DNA of 64,000 nt from Ricordea florida (GCA_949710005.1 OX453279.1:18077014-18141013), one strand, 5' to 3'; shown: positions 8,001 through 15,425, counted from the stretch's first letter. Made by a program: numbers and translations. The notes: generated by a model not told the origin, from the sequence alone.

Positions 8001-9319
8001 GTATTCGGGGAGGTGTATCTATGATCTCTACTAGATATGGTAAAGCAAACAACCCATATATGGTTAAATATGATAAAAACCTACCCACAAAGTATATAGA
8101 ATATCTTGACGCTAATAATTTATATGGTGGAGGAATGAGTAACCCGTTACCTACTAATGGTTTTAGATGGATGTCTGATAAAGATCTTTCAGACTGGAAA
8201 AATATACCATGTATACTAGAGGTTGATTTAGAATACCCAAATCACCTACATGATTTACATAATGATTATCCTCTAGCTCCAGAGAGACTTGTAGTTAATA
8301 AGGTGGAGAAATTAATCCCAAACCTAAACAATAAGGTAAAGTATGTTGTTCATCATGAAACACTAAAACTTTATGAAAGTTTGGGATTAAAAATAACAAA
8401 GATTCATAGAGGTATTACATTTAATGAGTCTGCTTGGTTAAAACCTTACATTGATTTGAATACTAATCTAAGATCAAAAGCGAATAACGACTTTGAAAAA
8501 GATTTCTTCAAGTTAATGAATAACTCCGTATTTGGTAAAACAATGGAAAACATTAGAAATAGGGTAGACATTAGATTAGTTACAAATCAAAAAGATGCGA
8601 AAAAATTAATAACAAAACCTAACTATCAACATCGTACTATCTTTTGTGAAAATCTTGTAGCAATACATATGAAGAAAACAAAGTTAGTATTCAATAAACC
8701 TGTTTATTTAGGCATGTGCATTCTGGATCTAAGTAAAACAATAATGTTTAAATTTCACTATAATTATATTAAACCAAAATACGGCGAAATGGCTAAATTG
8801 CTTTTTACAGATACGGATAGTCTGGCATATTTGATAGAAACAGAAGATTTCTACAAGGATATTAGTCCAGATGTGAGAGAAATGTTTGATACTAGCAATT
8901 TTCCTAAAAATCATCCATCTGGCATTGAGACTGGCGTGAATAAAAAAGTTATTAATATGTTTAAAGATGAGGCCGGCGGTAAGCAGATAACTGAATTTGT
9001 GGGATTGCGAGCCAAGCTTTATTCATACAGGATGGATGAAGGTGAAGAAGAAAAGAAATGTAAGGGAATGAAGAAGGCAGTAGTAAAAAAGAGCATAAGC
9101 TTTGATAATTACAAGAATTGTTTATTAAATAAAAAGCCGCAAATGAGGCAGATGAATGTATTCAGAAGTCATTTGCATGATGTTTACACCGAAACTGTTA
9201 ATAAAATTGCACTATCCGCAGATGATGATAAGAGAATAATTTGTGAAGATGGAATAAATACTTTTGCTCGCGGGCATTATTGTTGCAACACAGAATTAGG
9301 CGGCAATTCAGTATCATAG
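5084..9319 (+). CDS. Protein-primed type DNA polymerase B, copy 2 (intact)
   Basis: About 1,411 aa from the preferred start. Three tandem SAP/Rho-N-like modules come first (RGYSRMRKAELINNL and variants, within residues about 1-130). A proline-rich linker with a duplicated KPDPP-NILKK unit follows, then a conserved region, a C2H2 finger (CHRC...HLEYC, about 545-565) and an exonuclease domain: ExoI YADFEC near 600, ExoII HNLSGYD near 747, ExoIII near 905. A Cys/His knuckle (CHICED...DHCHLTGKYRGAAH) lies between ExoI and ExoII. Polymerase motifs are A (DANNLYG, near 1008), B (KLMNNSVFGKTMEN, near 1143) and C (TDTDS, near 1242). All catalytic residues are present and no stop interrupts the frame. 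The 3' end overlaps the convergent integrase by 43 bp. It should replicate the viral genome with a protein primer, as in Polintons and adenoviruses. Confidence 0.95.
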   Translation: MENLEILRFTELKQRARERGIRGYSRMRKAELINNLINNENPQNQLQRLNLPELRERAREQGIRGYSRMRKAELINNLQNQQQIPTPEPRNNIQTQLQRLNVPELRERAREKGIPDYYRLRKPELINNLNNENPPPPNQIPGTPPGSPDNYRPGKPPGPPPRPPQTPKLKKPDPPENILKKFWNYIKPDPPKNILKKIWNYVEPYIPEKVKNKTKELTKNFIERYKQVNKPKEIKPPNKSKKVKGDRDYEKEGARPKTKRNDKKDEEEIKFNEQQTALRSYLKTYRIDGKKGYGPKEYLNNIKPKVLDLINQEKKPIKAKFIFTCKFKKENIVTRQAYEQLGYFHSKVETITLSTDLFELFDTMANRLLELVEQFQKRESGWIFDQVEYFDINIDPFEPFVGSSYIDLPPILAKKKAIINVINEKDHECFKWAVTSAVYIQKNNPERLNKQMIENSNNFDWSGIEFPVSLNQINKFEKQNPYYVINVYGYDKDVYPLRISKKQKGYLINLLLISEDENNHYCWIKNISRLLATKVSKHKSKIHFCHRCLNAFQSENSLEKHLEYCVSNEEVKINMLKDDDGNPLYIKFKNYNRKMRVPFVVYADFECITEKINTCSPDETKSFTKKYQKHTPSGYCYLIKFFDEKYETVIRQYTAKSSDEDVANIFVNNLESDIRKIYNDFRYKKKVNMTENDKIRHNLAKQCHICEDELGEDKVIDHCHLTGKYRGAAHNKCNLNYNIPKFFPVIFHNLSGYDAHLFIKNLGSTKGNINCIPNNEEKYISFTKQIVVDKFKNKENIQVEVKRDIRFIDSFKFMSTSLDKLVTNLPKEYFKNLNIFYKGEESKVLLRKGVFPYDWFDGFDKLNASQLPQKDEFYSKLNDEEITEDKYQHAKNVWKTFNMKTMREYHDLYLKSDVLLLADVFENFRDVCQNNYGLDPAWYYTAPGLAWDATLKLTKVNLELLTDIDMLLMIEKGIRGGVSMISTRYGKANNPYMVKYDKNLPTKYIEYLDANNLYGGGMSNPLPTNGFRWMSDKDLSDWKNIPCILEVDLEYPNHLHDLHNDYPLAPERLVVNKVEKLIPNLNNKVKYVVHHETLKLYESLGLKITKIHRGITFNESAWLKPYIDLNTNLRSKANNDFEKDFFKLMNNSVFGKTMENIRNRVDIRLVTNQKDAKKLITKPNYQHRTIFCENLVAIHMKKTKLVFNKPVYLGMCILDLSKTIMFKFHYNYIKPKYGEMAKLLFTDTDSLAYLIETEDFYKDISPDVREMFDTSNFPKNHPSGIETGVNKKVINMFKDEAGGKQITEFVGLRAKLYSYRMDEGEEEKKCKGMKKAVVKKSISFDNYKNCLLNKKPQMRQMNVFRSHLHDVYTETVNKIALSADDDKRIICEDGINTFARGHYCCNTELGGNSVS

Positions 9320-10278
9320 GGTATAACCTGTAATTCTTCCCTTACAAACCCACGTCTTGGCCCATCCAACAAATAATATAAAACAGGTTGATTAGGCGAA
9401 ATCACACTTTTAGAAATATCATAAACTTTGATACTCCAAATTGGATCTGTGGCCCGCCTTTTTTCACCACCTTCAAGTTCTCCGGGGGATAATAAATATC
9501 TAACTCTAACATTAGGAGGTAATCTAACCTCATCAAGTCCCACAACTCTCTTATATTTTTTAGTTTCAATATCAACTTTTTTCTGTTTTATAGCATCATC
9601 AGGTTCTTTACCAGCTATTCTAGTTGGTGTATTATTCAAAGTTTTTATAATATCTGGTAATCGTTTCACCCATACTCTTGATCTTTCATCACTAATCATT
9701 TCTTGTGCGTATTGATGGCTGAATAATCTTTCACCTAATATTCTGTTTGCTCTTTCCACAAAAGCTTGGGCTCTATGGTTTCCAGCTTCACTTCTTTGGA
9801 TTTTTACATTATGGTAATTCATAAGTTTTGTAACCTCACCCATAAATTCTTTTCCTGGATCAACAATTAATGTTTTAGGATATTTTAACTTTCTGGAATA
9901 TATTTTTTCAAAAGAATTTGAAATTTCTCGACTTTCTTTTGAGGTTAATGGTTCAGCATCTTTGTATCTTGAGGCAACATCAACAACAACTAATGCGTAT
10001 TTATATGTTTTTCTTCCAACTCTATCATGCGGTAAAAATAATAAATCCGCTTGGTGAATCTGATTAGGTTTATCAACAACCCAGTGCGGTCTAGGAATAT
10101 ACTTTGGAGCTGGTAGATATATTTGCCATAGATCCTGTTTTTCAAGCCATTTTTTAGCCACATCTTCACTTACTTTTGCTTTTTCAGCTAATTTATTAAT
10201 CGCAGAATATCCTTTCCAATATCCATCAGTTGAATAATATATTTTCGACAACCTTCGGGATATGTTTTCGTTACTCAT
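9277..10278 (-). CDS. rve-family (retroviral-type) integrase, copy 2 (intact)
   Basis: A 333-aa DDE integrase. The acidic triad is visible: the first Asp in HQADLLFLPHD (about residue 78), the second in IVDPGKEFMG (about 139), and Glu in NHRAQAFVERANRIL (about 174), giving the D,D-35-E spacing of the family. The N-terminal part is helical (KLAEKAKVSEDVAKKW). The C-terminal part (RATDPIWSIKVYDI to RGFVREELQVIP) resembles the SH3/chromo-like tail of Polinton integrases. It would insert the viral DNA into the host genome. It is divergent from the capsid gene with 33 bp between starts, and convergent with the polymerase, whose 3' end it overlaps. No disruption is visible. Confidence 0.95.
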   Translation of the reverse strand: MSNENISRRLSKIYYSTDGYWKGYSAINKLAEKAKVSEDVAKKWLEKQDLWQIYLPAPKYIPRPHWVVDKPNQIHQADLLFLPHDRVGRKTYKYALVVVDVASRYKDAEPLTSKESREISNSFEKIYSRKLKYPKTLIVDPGKEFMGEVTKLMNYHNVKIQRSEAGNHRAQAFVERANRILGERLFSHQYAQEMISDERSRVWVKRLPDIIKTLNNTPTRIAGKEPDDAIKQKKVDIETKKYKRVVGLDEVRLPPNVRVRYLLSPGELEGGEKRRATDPIWSIKVYDISKSVISPNQPVLYYLLDGPRRGFVREELQVIPYDTELPPNSVLQQ

Positions 10279-10287
10279 TTAAAGATT
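10278..10287 (+). promoter_or_regulatory. TTTAAAGATT box before capsid gene, copy 2
   Basis: An exact box, 24 nt before the capsid ATG at 10312, touching the divergent integrase start codon exactly as in copy 1. Confidence 0.65.
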
Positions 10288-10311
10288 ACTCCTCACTTCC
10301 TTAAAATAAAT

Positions 10312-11553
10312 ATGACAAACGTATCTGAAAAAATTAACCCAAACAGGATTCCAAGAGAGCCACTCGGTTTGAAATCGGAATCAACATTGCATAGAGTTAC
10401 TCTAAACCCATCATCAGCTAATCCGGGAGAAACACTATATATAAATATTCCTAAACTTTCTGAAAATTTAGTGATTGTGCCAGGAAGTGTATCTCTAGTA
10501 TTTAACTTGACTGTTGAAGGGCATGAAGATAACACCCTAGTGAATAATGTAGGTAGTAACCTTGTATCCAGACTCAAGGTTCTTTTTGGAGGTGAAACAC
10601 TACAGGATACTCAAAGATACGATCTATTTCAAACCTACCATGACTTATTCTTAACAGAGGAAGAACGGGAGGATAGATTAAGGCAAGGTATTTCTTCTGA
10701 AAACATGAGGAAGCTACGGACAAATGCGGGTGATAAGGTAGACACAGATGCAAAAGAAGTAACTCTTGCAGTAGTACACAACACCAAGTATAATATCCCA
10801 CTAAACCATCCTATTCTAAACGACCACGGAGTTTTCTACCCAAAGGCATTAGATCATCAAATAATCTTTGAGATTACACTAGCTCCAGTTAACGATATTG
10901 TTGTTTTTTCTGACAAGACCAAGACCCCAACTTACAAAATAACAAACCTCGAGTTGGAATATTCTTGTATATCAAGCGAATACTTAGCTCGTGAGGCACA
11001 AGCAGCTTATCAGGTTGGAAAGGGGTTCTTTTATGAGAATGTAACTCTACACAAAACTTTCATAATATCCAGACCTACAGACAGCGTTATAAACCAGCAT
11101 ATTAATCTACCTAGAAGGTCAATTACTGGGATATTATGTTTGTTTACATTACCATATGGTGAAGGAGCACGTAACTCTGAATTTTTTTTCAATCCAGGTA
11201 TAACCTCAATCAATATCGATGTTAATGGCGTACCAAACCATTTCTACTCTAAGGGAATGGTACCTTCAGACCTATGGGAGTCGGTAAAGAAACGTTTCAG
11301 CGGTTCCTCCCGATGGTCGGTAAAGGAAAAGGATTTTTATGGTAAAAAGTTTGCTCTGTGGTTAGATTTGAGAACTCACCCAGATAATGATATTCATGGA
11401 GGGGGTCTAGCCTTAAATAACGCACAGGATGGTGTAAAAATAGAAATGAAGAGAAAAGTTAGTGGGTCTGGTATTATGACTTGTTACATGTTTGTGGTAG
11501 CCGATGCATTAATGGAGGTTATGAATTCAAACTTACGCTCTATAATGTATTAG
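10312..11553 (+). CDS. Putative major capsid protein (double jelly-roll), copy 2 (intact)
   Basis: A 413-aa beta-rich protein with no membrane segment, colinear with the 410-aa protein at 178-1410. Well-kept landmarks are ETLYINIPKL (about residue 40), VLFGGETLQDTQRYDLF (about 91), NLELEYSCISSEYLAREAQ (about 215) and NQHINLPRRSITGI (about 263). A three-residue difference (FSGSSRWSVKEKD) near residue 327 separates the copies. Size, beta content and linkage to the packaging ATPase support a capsid role. It would form the trimeric hexon-like building block of an icosahedral shell. The alternative, another virion structural protein, cannot be excluded without a structure prediction. Confidence 0.72.
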   Translation: MTNVSEKINPNRIPREPLGLKSESTLHRVTLNPSSANPGETLYINIPKLSENLVIVPGSVSLVFNLTVEGHEDNTLVNNVGSNLVSRLKVLFGGETLQDTQRYDLFQTYHDLFLTEEEREDRLRQGISSENMRKLRTNAGDKVDTDAKEVTLAVVHNTKYNIPLNHPILNDHGVFYPKALDHQIIFEITLAPVNDIVVFSDKTKTPTYKITNLELEYSCISSEYLAREAQAAYQVGKGFFYENVTLHKTFIISRPTDSVINQHINLPRRSITGILCLFTLPYGEGARNSEFFFNPGITSINIDVNGVPNHFYSKGMVPSDLWESVKKRFSGSSRWSVKEKDFYGKKFALWLDLRTHPDNDIHGGGLALNNAQDGVKIEMKRKVSGSGIMTCYMFVVADALMEVMNSNLRSIMY

Positions 11554-11582
11554 TTAAAAGAAAGACCTGAAGGAAAGAAAAG

Positions 11583-12209
11583 ATGGAAGAATTAAGAGAT
11601 AAAATTCCTTTTCATTGCATTATAACTGGCCCAACAAATTGTGGAAAGACAAAGTACATAATTGATCAACTCCGAGGTCCATTCCGAAAAGTTTTTGAAT
11701 ACATTGTTTTAATATGCCCAACTTATGCTAAAAATAAAACCTATCATAATTTTGCTAATAAAGATAAACATTTCTATGTATTATCGCCCGATTCTAGTAA
11801 CGTTGATGAGATTAATGAATTATTAACTGATTGTCAAACTTTATTTTCTGGAACAAATACATTAATAATTTTAGATGATTGTGCTGTTTCTAATGATTTG
11901 AAAAAACGATCAAACAAGTTTATTGATTTAGCATTCTCTGGAAGACATCATGGATTATCAATGTGGGTTCTCACTCAGCAATTAACATCGATAGCAAAAC
12001 CATTCCGTGAAAATGTTGCTTGCGTTGTTACTTTCCATAACCCATCGCAAAAAGGTATGAAGATGTTTTTCGAAGATTATGGTGGTGATTTAGAACCTGA
12101 AACTAGTAAAAAGTTTGTTCAATTATTAAAAAATGAAAAATATTCTAGACTTTGTTTATCTTTACGACACCCATTTAATTGCTATTTGGAAGTTCCAAAC
12201 GGAGCCTAG
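11583..12209 (+). CDS. A32-like genome-packaging ATPase, copy 2 (intact)
   Basis: A 208-aa P-loop ATPase, almost the same as the copy 1 protein. It has Walker A GPTNCGKT at residues 16-23, Walker B LIILDDC near 96-102, and the conserved WVLTQQLTSIAKPF after it. Expected role: energising DNA translocation into the capsid. It starts 29 nt after the capsid stop. The last codons run into a G+C-rich stretch (about 12195-12260) that differs completely from copy 1, so the C-terminal 5-10 residues are poorly conserved. That stretch can fold into short hairpins (GCCC-TAAT-GGGC at about 12249-12260) and may work as a transcript 3' end. Confidence 0.87.
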   Translation: MEELRDKIPFHCIITGPTNCGKTKYIIDQLRGPFRKVFEYIVLICPTYAKNKTYHNFANKDKHFYVLSPDSSNVDEINELLTDCQTLFSGTNTLIILDDCAVSNDLKKRSNKFIDLAFSGRHHGLSMWVLTQQLTSIAKPFRENVACVVTFHNPSQKGMKMFFEDYGGDLEPETSKKFVQLLKNEKYSRLCLSLRHPFNCYLEVPNGA

Positions 12210-12260
12210 CGAAGTGCGGAACTCGGCCAAAGGGAGCAACCTCGCGGGGCCCTAATGGGC
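12195..12260. terminator. G+C-rich hairpin stretch between ATPase gene and next box
   Basis: A short G+C-rich island in otherwise A+T-rich virus DNA. It contains GTTCC...GGAAC arms (about 12192-12222) and a GCCCTAATGGGC hairpin directly before the CTTAAAGACC box. Similar short G+C-rich segments precede the boxes at 13018 and 15392. Terminator or 3'-end processing function is inferred from position only. Confidence 0.35.
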
Positions 12261-12269
12261 TTAAAGACC
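12260..12269 (+). promoter_or_regulatory. CTTAAAGACC box before the gene at 12295
   Basis: A variant box with a 25-nt gap to the ATG at 12295, placed immediately after a small G+C-rich hairpin. Confidence 0.55.
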
Positions 12270-12294
12270 TGACTGTATGTAAGAAAATTGTAAT

Positions 12295-12816
12295 ATGACA
12301 GAAGTTGAAGATTATATTGAAGAAGAAAAGACTGAGGTAAAAGATAATTATAATAATGAAGTTGAAATAAAACAAGAATCACTAGCCATTCTAGCAGCTC
12401 TTGGAACAACAAAGGAATATTTAGGGGTTGATATGAGTCTTGGTGATATAAAAAAATTATCGGTAAAAGACATTGAAAAATATTATAATCGATATCAAGC
12501 AGTATTAGGTAAGAAAATTAATGGCGGGTTGGTAGATTCATCTCTTCAATTAGTTTCTAAAGTTATTTCTTACATGGTTCCTGTGGATGATATAGAAGCT
12601 CTTTGTGTTGATTTAAAGAATGATGATTTGGTTAATCGCGAACTGACAAACATTGTAGGTCTCTTAGCATTGAAAGCAGGAAGGTTGACAGCACTTGCTA
12701 GCGGGCTATTCCAGGTTGCTAAACATGTTAAAATAGGTAAAATACAACAAGTTACAAGGACAATTACAGATAATTCTAACACAACTGAGGAGGCTACTGA
12801 ATACAAAAATAAATAA
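12295..12816 (+). CDS. Conserved virus protein of unknown function, copy 2
   Basis: A 173-aa orthologue of the protein at 2114-2656. The conserved core runs from IKQESLAILAALGTTKEYLG through KYYNRYQAVLGKK and DDIEALCVDLKNDDLVNREL to the alanine-rich helix LTALASGLFQVAKHV. The N-terminal spacer is shorter by one charged repeat than in copy 1 and the C-terminal tail is different. It is preserved in both copies, so it is under constraint or recently duplicated. I do not recognise a family. The predicted character is helical, soluble to peripheral. Confidence 0.65.
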   Translation: MTEVEDYIEEEKTEVKDNYNNEVEIKQESLAILAALGTTKEYLGVDMSLGDIKKLSVKDIEKYYNRYQAVLGKKINGGLVDSSLQLVSKVISYMVPVDDIEALCVDLKNDDLVNRELTNIVGLLALKAGRLTALASGLFQVAKHVKIGKIQQVTRTITDNSNTTEEATEYKNK

Positions 12817-12839
12817 TGTTGGTATAATATAAAAGAGAT

Positions 12840-13022
12840 ATGGAAATTGAAAATAAAAAAGCTTTAAAACTTATTGCAGATGTTAAAAGGATGATTGATA
12901 ATAAAAACCAAAAATTTAAAGAAATTATAAAAGATATTGAGGCGCTAAAAGAACAAATACGCAGTGATGCAAGCAAAACTTATCCAGATACTGATTTGCT
13001 TCGCGGGCCTAAAGGGGTCTAA
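12840..13022 (+). CDS. Small coiled-coil protein, only in copy 2
   Basis: A 60-aa frame beginning MEIENKKALKLIADVKRM, lysine/glutamate-rich and strongly helical (MIDNKNQKFKEIIKDIEALK), ending in the G+C-rich stretch before the next box. Copy 1 has only 45 bp between the flanking genes at this point, so this gene was gained in copy 2 or deleted in copy 1. There is no clear box upstream (AATATAAAAGAG is the closest). It may be a real small gene or a passive frame; the coiled-coil composition favours a gene. Confidence 0.45.
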   Translation: MEIENKKALKLIADVKRMIDNKNQKFKEIIKDIEALKEQIRSDASKTYPDTDLLRGPKGV

Positions 13023-13027
13023 AGATT
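13018..13027 (+). promoter_or_regulatory. TCTAAAGATT box before the gene at 13053
   Basis: The box ends 25 nt before the ATG at 13053. It overlaps the last codons of the small gene before it and follows a G+C-rich segment (CGCGGGCCTAAAGGGG). Confidence 0.6.
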
Positions 13028-13052
13028 CTTTACTTTGTGAAATAAAATAATA

Positions 13053-13424
13053 ATGTCAGAAGAAGTTGAACAAATTACAATGGATCCAGCACCTGAAAAG
13101 AAAGATCCTAAAAAGAAAGAGAAAGATCCTAAAAAGGTTGCGGCTGGTAAGAAACTAGCAGAACGCAATAAAAAAGCTAGAGAAGCATTAGCTAGGGAAA
13201 TGAAACGTGAAAAAGAACAGGAAGAAAATTCAAACCAAGAGAGCGAACCTAAAGCATGGCTTCCAGAGCTATCTTTTACCACTGTTTTATCTATTGTTGG
13301 AATAGGGTTTACAGCATTTGATATGTTTATGAGATATTATAATAAATCCCCGAAGGAAAATAATGTTTCACCTGAAAATATTCCCACACAGCCCTCACAA
13401 CCTCTTAAAATAGGAATGATATGA
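13053..13424 (+). CDS. Small lysine-rich single-pass membrane protein, copy 2
   Basis: A 123-aa orthologue of 2702-3124. The N-terminal half is basic and helical with a duplicated KDPKK unit. One membrane segment lies at about residues 71-92 (LSFTTVLSIVGIGFTAFDMF). The short tail is proline/serine-rich (NIPTQPSQPLKIGMI) and ends with the same LKIGM motif as copy 1. The hydrophobic segment and terminal motif are the best conserved parts, which suggests membrane anchoring matters. Function unknown; probably a minor virion membrane protein. Confidence 0.65.
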   Translation: MSEEVEQITMDPAPEKKDPKKKEKDPKKVAAGKKLAERNKKAREALAREMKREKEQEENSNQESEPKAWLPELSFTTVLSIVGIGFTAFDMFMRYYNKSPKENNVSPENIPTQPSQPLKIGMI

Positions 13425-13433
13425 AATAAGTAG

Positions 13434-13443
13434 TTTAAAGATT
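13434..13443 (+). promoter_or_regulatory. TTTAAAGATT box; decides the start at 13467
   Basis: An exact box followed by TCTTACTGATGAGTAAAAAA. An upstream ATG at 13452 lies inside this conserved leader, so the second ATG at 13467 (23-nt gap, same as copy 1) is preferred. Confidence 0.7.
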
Positions 13444-13466
13444 TCTTACTGATGAGTAAAAAAATT

Positions 13467-13685
13467 ATGTCAACTGAAAACAAACTTGTGAAAACTGTTA
13501 CTGATTCAGCAGTCCTTATTGGATTAGCAGCTTTAGTTGGATATGTAGCTAAAAAGGCTATGAGAGAATCATTTATGAACGATCCCTCCTCAAGTATTAC
13601 AAATTATGCTAAATGGGTGGTTGTATTGTCGGGTAGTATGTACCTAAAAACATATTTAGAGGATCAAAAGATTTTACCAAATTAA
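13467..13685 (+). CDS. Small membrane protein, copy 2 (intact)
   Basis: A 72-aa protein beginning MSTENKLVKTV. A hydrophobic segment at about residues 12-30 (DSAVLIGLAALVGYVAKKA) is followed by a second moderately hydrophobic stretch (YAKWVVVLSGSMYLKTYL, about 45-62). The copy 1 version has a premature stop. A longer start at 13452 is possible but would translate the conserved leader. The gene ends 2 nt before the next ATG, so the two small genes probably share one transcript. Function unknown; the size and hydrophobicity fit a small virion or host-membrane protein. Confidence 0.65.
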   Translation: MSTENKLVKTVTDSAVLIGLAALVGYVAKKAMRESFMNDPSSSITNYAKWVVVLSGSMYLKTYLEDQKILPN

Positions 13686-13687
13686 AA

Positions 13688-14080
13688 ATGGCAACAATAG
13701 CAATGATGTTTGGAGGAGCTATTTTGAACGCAACCGCCTTTGTTGGTGGATCATATCTTGCAAAATATCTCTCAGGTGATAAAACAGATGCAGAACGAAT
13801 AAGACACGATAAGGCATTAGAAAAGTATCAAAAAGATTACGCTACATATCAGGAAAATAGACAGAAACTAATTGATTGGAAAGTACAACAAAAGGATGAA
13901 AAATATCAGGCATCAAAAAATATTTCTAATACAGATGAAGCTTTGAAATTATATAGCCAAATGCATGAACCAAAATTTGCGGATTATTATAGACCCAATG
14001 AAAATCAAAAGATGGGTGAAATGGCATATGTAGGCGGAGGTATGTTGGCTTTAGGTTATATAGCTAGTAAATTCTTTTAG
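13688..14080 (+). CDS. Small two-ended membrane/coiled-coil virus protein, copy 2
   Basis: A 130-aa orthologue of 3406-3822. It has an N-terminal hydrophobic segment (MMFGGAILNATAFVGGSYLA), a central charged helix (DKALEKYQKDYATYQENRQK), the conserved DYYRPNENQKMGEMAYVGGG and a hydrophobic C-terminus. It is shorter than copy 1 in the segment before DYYRP. It is closely spaced behind the preceding small gene without its own box. The function is not known; conservation of both hydrophobic ends suggests membrane insertion. Confidence 0.65.
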   Translation: MATIAMMFGGAILNATAFVGGSYLAKYLSGDKTDAERIRHDKALEKYQKDYATYQENRQKLIDWKVQQKDEKYQASKNISNTDEALKLYSQMHEPKFADYYRPNENQKMGEMAYVGGGMLALGYIASKFF

Positions 14081-14096
14081 TTAATTGCGTGCCCAG

Positions 14097-14106
14097 TTTA
14101 AAGATT
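14097..14106 (+). promoter_or_regulatory. TTTAAAGATT box before the gene at 14129
   Basis: An exact box and leader (TTTAAAGATTTCTTACTGAT) identical to the one at 3858, with a 22-nt gap to the ATG at 14129. Confidence 0.7.
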
Positions 14107-14128
14107 TCTTACTGATGAGTAAAAAATC

Positions 14129-15364
14129 ATGGAAGAAGAAGAACCATTAATACCAAAATTTAAAACAACTGATCTAGATGATGGTGATAAAGAAACTATA
14201 GAAATGGATACAATATCATCCACCACTAGGGTAATTAACCCTGGTGGTGCGGCGGCAGAAACATCGTTTGGTGGAAGGGAATATGAGAATGAGGGTGCTA
14301 GACCAAAAACCAAATCAGGATATACACAATTACCAAGTAAAGAAATAGATATCAATGCTATGGAAAAAGAAAAAGATGAAGTGTTGAGAGATATTTTAAA
14401 TAAATTTCCAAATGCTGAACCTAATTTTCTTTTCAAATATAATGAGTGGGGTAAAATAACAGTTGCAATCCCACGCAGTGATCCTAGGAAAATTTTATGG
14501 CATGATTTATTCGATAGGAATGGTGACGTTAACAAAAAATTACCAAAAACAATTAAAGAAGCTCTAGGAAAAAAAGCAGAAGAAATTGTTGAAGCTAATG
14601 ATGATATTTCATCACAATTGAATGAAAAAAATAAAAAAATTAGGGATTTAAATAATGAAATGGCTGAGTTAAAATCACTTTTAGAAAAAGGTAAAAATGA
14701 GATGGAAAAATATGATACAAGGGAAATAGAAGATTTGAAAGCTATGATTGAAAAACAACAAACCAGAATTGCGAAAACTGAAAGCTATTTGCATGAGTCT
14801 GATAAATATAAGCTATTTGCTAAAGAACAGATTGATAAACTTAGAGTTGAATTGAATCGATACAAAGATGAAATAAATAAGTATAAGAAGCAGCAGTCAA
14901 ATTTAACAATGTTAGAACGCGATAATGAAAGATTACAAGCTGAAGTTGATAAATTTCTAGAACTATCAAGAAAGAGTATTATTTACAACCAAGAACAATT
15001 AGATGATGTGAAGAGTAAAAATGAAGAAATAATTAAAAATCTGCCATTACGAGATCGTTTGAAGTACATCTTCAAAAAGTATGGTTTTACAGTATTTGCA
15101 GTTGTGAGTGCTGTAGGTGTTGTTATTGGTGTAATAATTTCTAATCTTTCCAAAGGTCTATCAACATTAGGTAAAGGTGTTGGTAATGGGTTTAAAGCTA
15201 TTGGTAAAAAACTCGGTGAAATATTACCTGGAATGGTTGGAGCGATTGTAAGCCTTCTTTTCAAAACAGCAGGTGAGGTTATTGGATTTTTAGGTAAGAA
15301 TGCTTGGCTTTTGATAATGGCTGTGGTTCTATATTTTGTGGAAAGGGTAAAGAAGAGTAGATAA
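14129..15364 (+). CDS. Coiled-coil protein with C-terminal membrane region, copy 2 (intact)
   Basis: A 411-aa protein in four parts. An acidic N-terminus contains the short motif YENEGARPKTK (about residues 52-62), almost the same as one in the copy 2 polymerase. A compact domain follows (ILNKFPNAEPNFLFKYNEWG ... LGKKAEEIVEA, about 88-155), then a long coiled coil (about 160-300). The C-terminus is glycine-rich and hydrophobic, with several possible membrane spans (VFAVVSAVGVVIGVIIS, IVSLLFKTAGEVIGFLG, LLIMAVVLYFV). The layout suggests a rod anchored in a membrane, such as a spike, tail or scaffold. Copy 1 is frameshifted and lacks the membrane part. I do not recognise a named family. Confidence 0.7.
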   Translation: MEEEEPLIPKFKTTDLDDGDKETIEMDTISSTTRVINPGGAAAETSFGGREYENEGARPKTKSGYTQLPSKEIDINAMEKEKDEVLRDILNKFPNAEPNFLFKYNEWGKITVAIPRSDPRKILWHDLFDRNGDVNKKLPKTIKEALGKKAEEIVEANDDISSQLNEKNKKIRDLNNEMAELKSLLEKGKNEMEKYDTREIEDLKAMIEKQQTRIAKTESYLHESDKYKLFAKEQIDKLRVELNRYKDEINKYKKQQSNLTMLERDNERLQAEVDKFLELSRKSIIYNQEQLDDVKSKNEEIIKNLPLRDRLKYIFKKYGFTVFAVVSAVGVVIGVIISNLSKGLSTLGKGVGNGFKAIGKKLGEILPGMVGAIVSLLFKTAGEVIGFLGKNAWLLIMAVVLYFVERVKKSR

Positions 15365-15391
15365 CAAAAACCATCCCGCGGTCCTAAAAGG

Positions 15392-15401
15392 TCTAAAGAT
15401 A
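15392..15401 (+). promoter_or_regulatory. TCTAAAGATA box before the gene at 15426
   Basis: The box ends 24 nt before the ATG at 15426 and is preceded by a short G+C-rich hairpin-like segment (CCGCGGTCCTAAAAGG). Confidence 0.6.
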
Positions 15402-15425
15402 TCATGTTGATCAGTAAAATACAAT

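Noticed and set aside
14983..15405. 140-aa minus-strand frame
   Set aside because: Antisense shadow of the glycine-rich membrane region of the gene at 14129.
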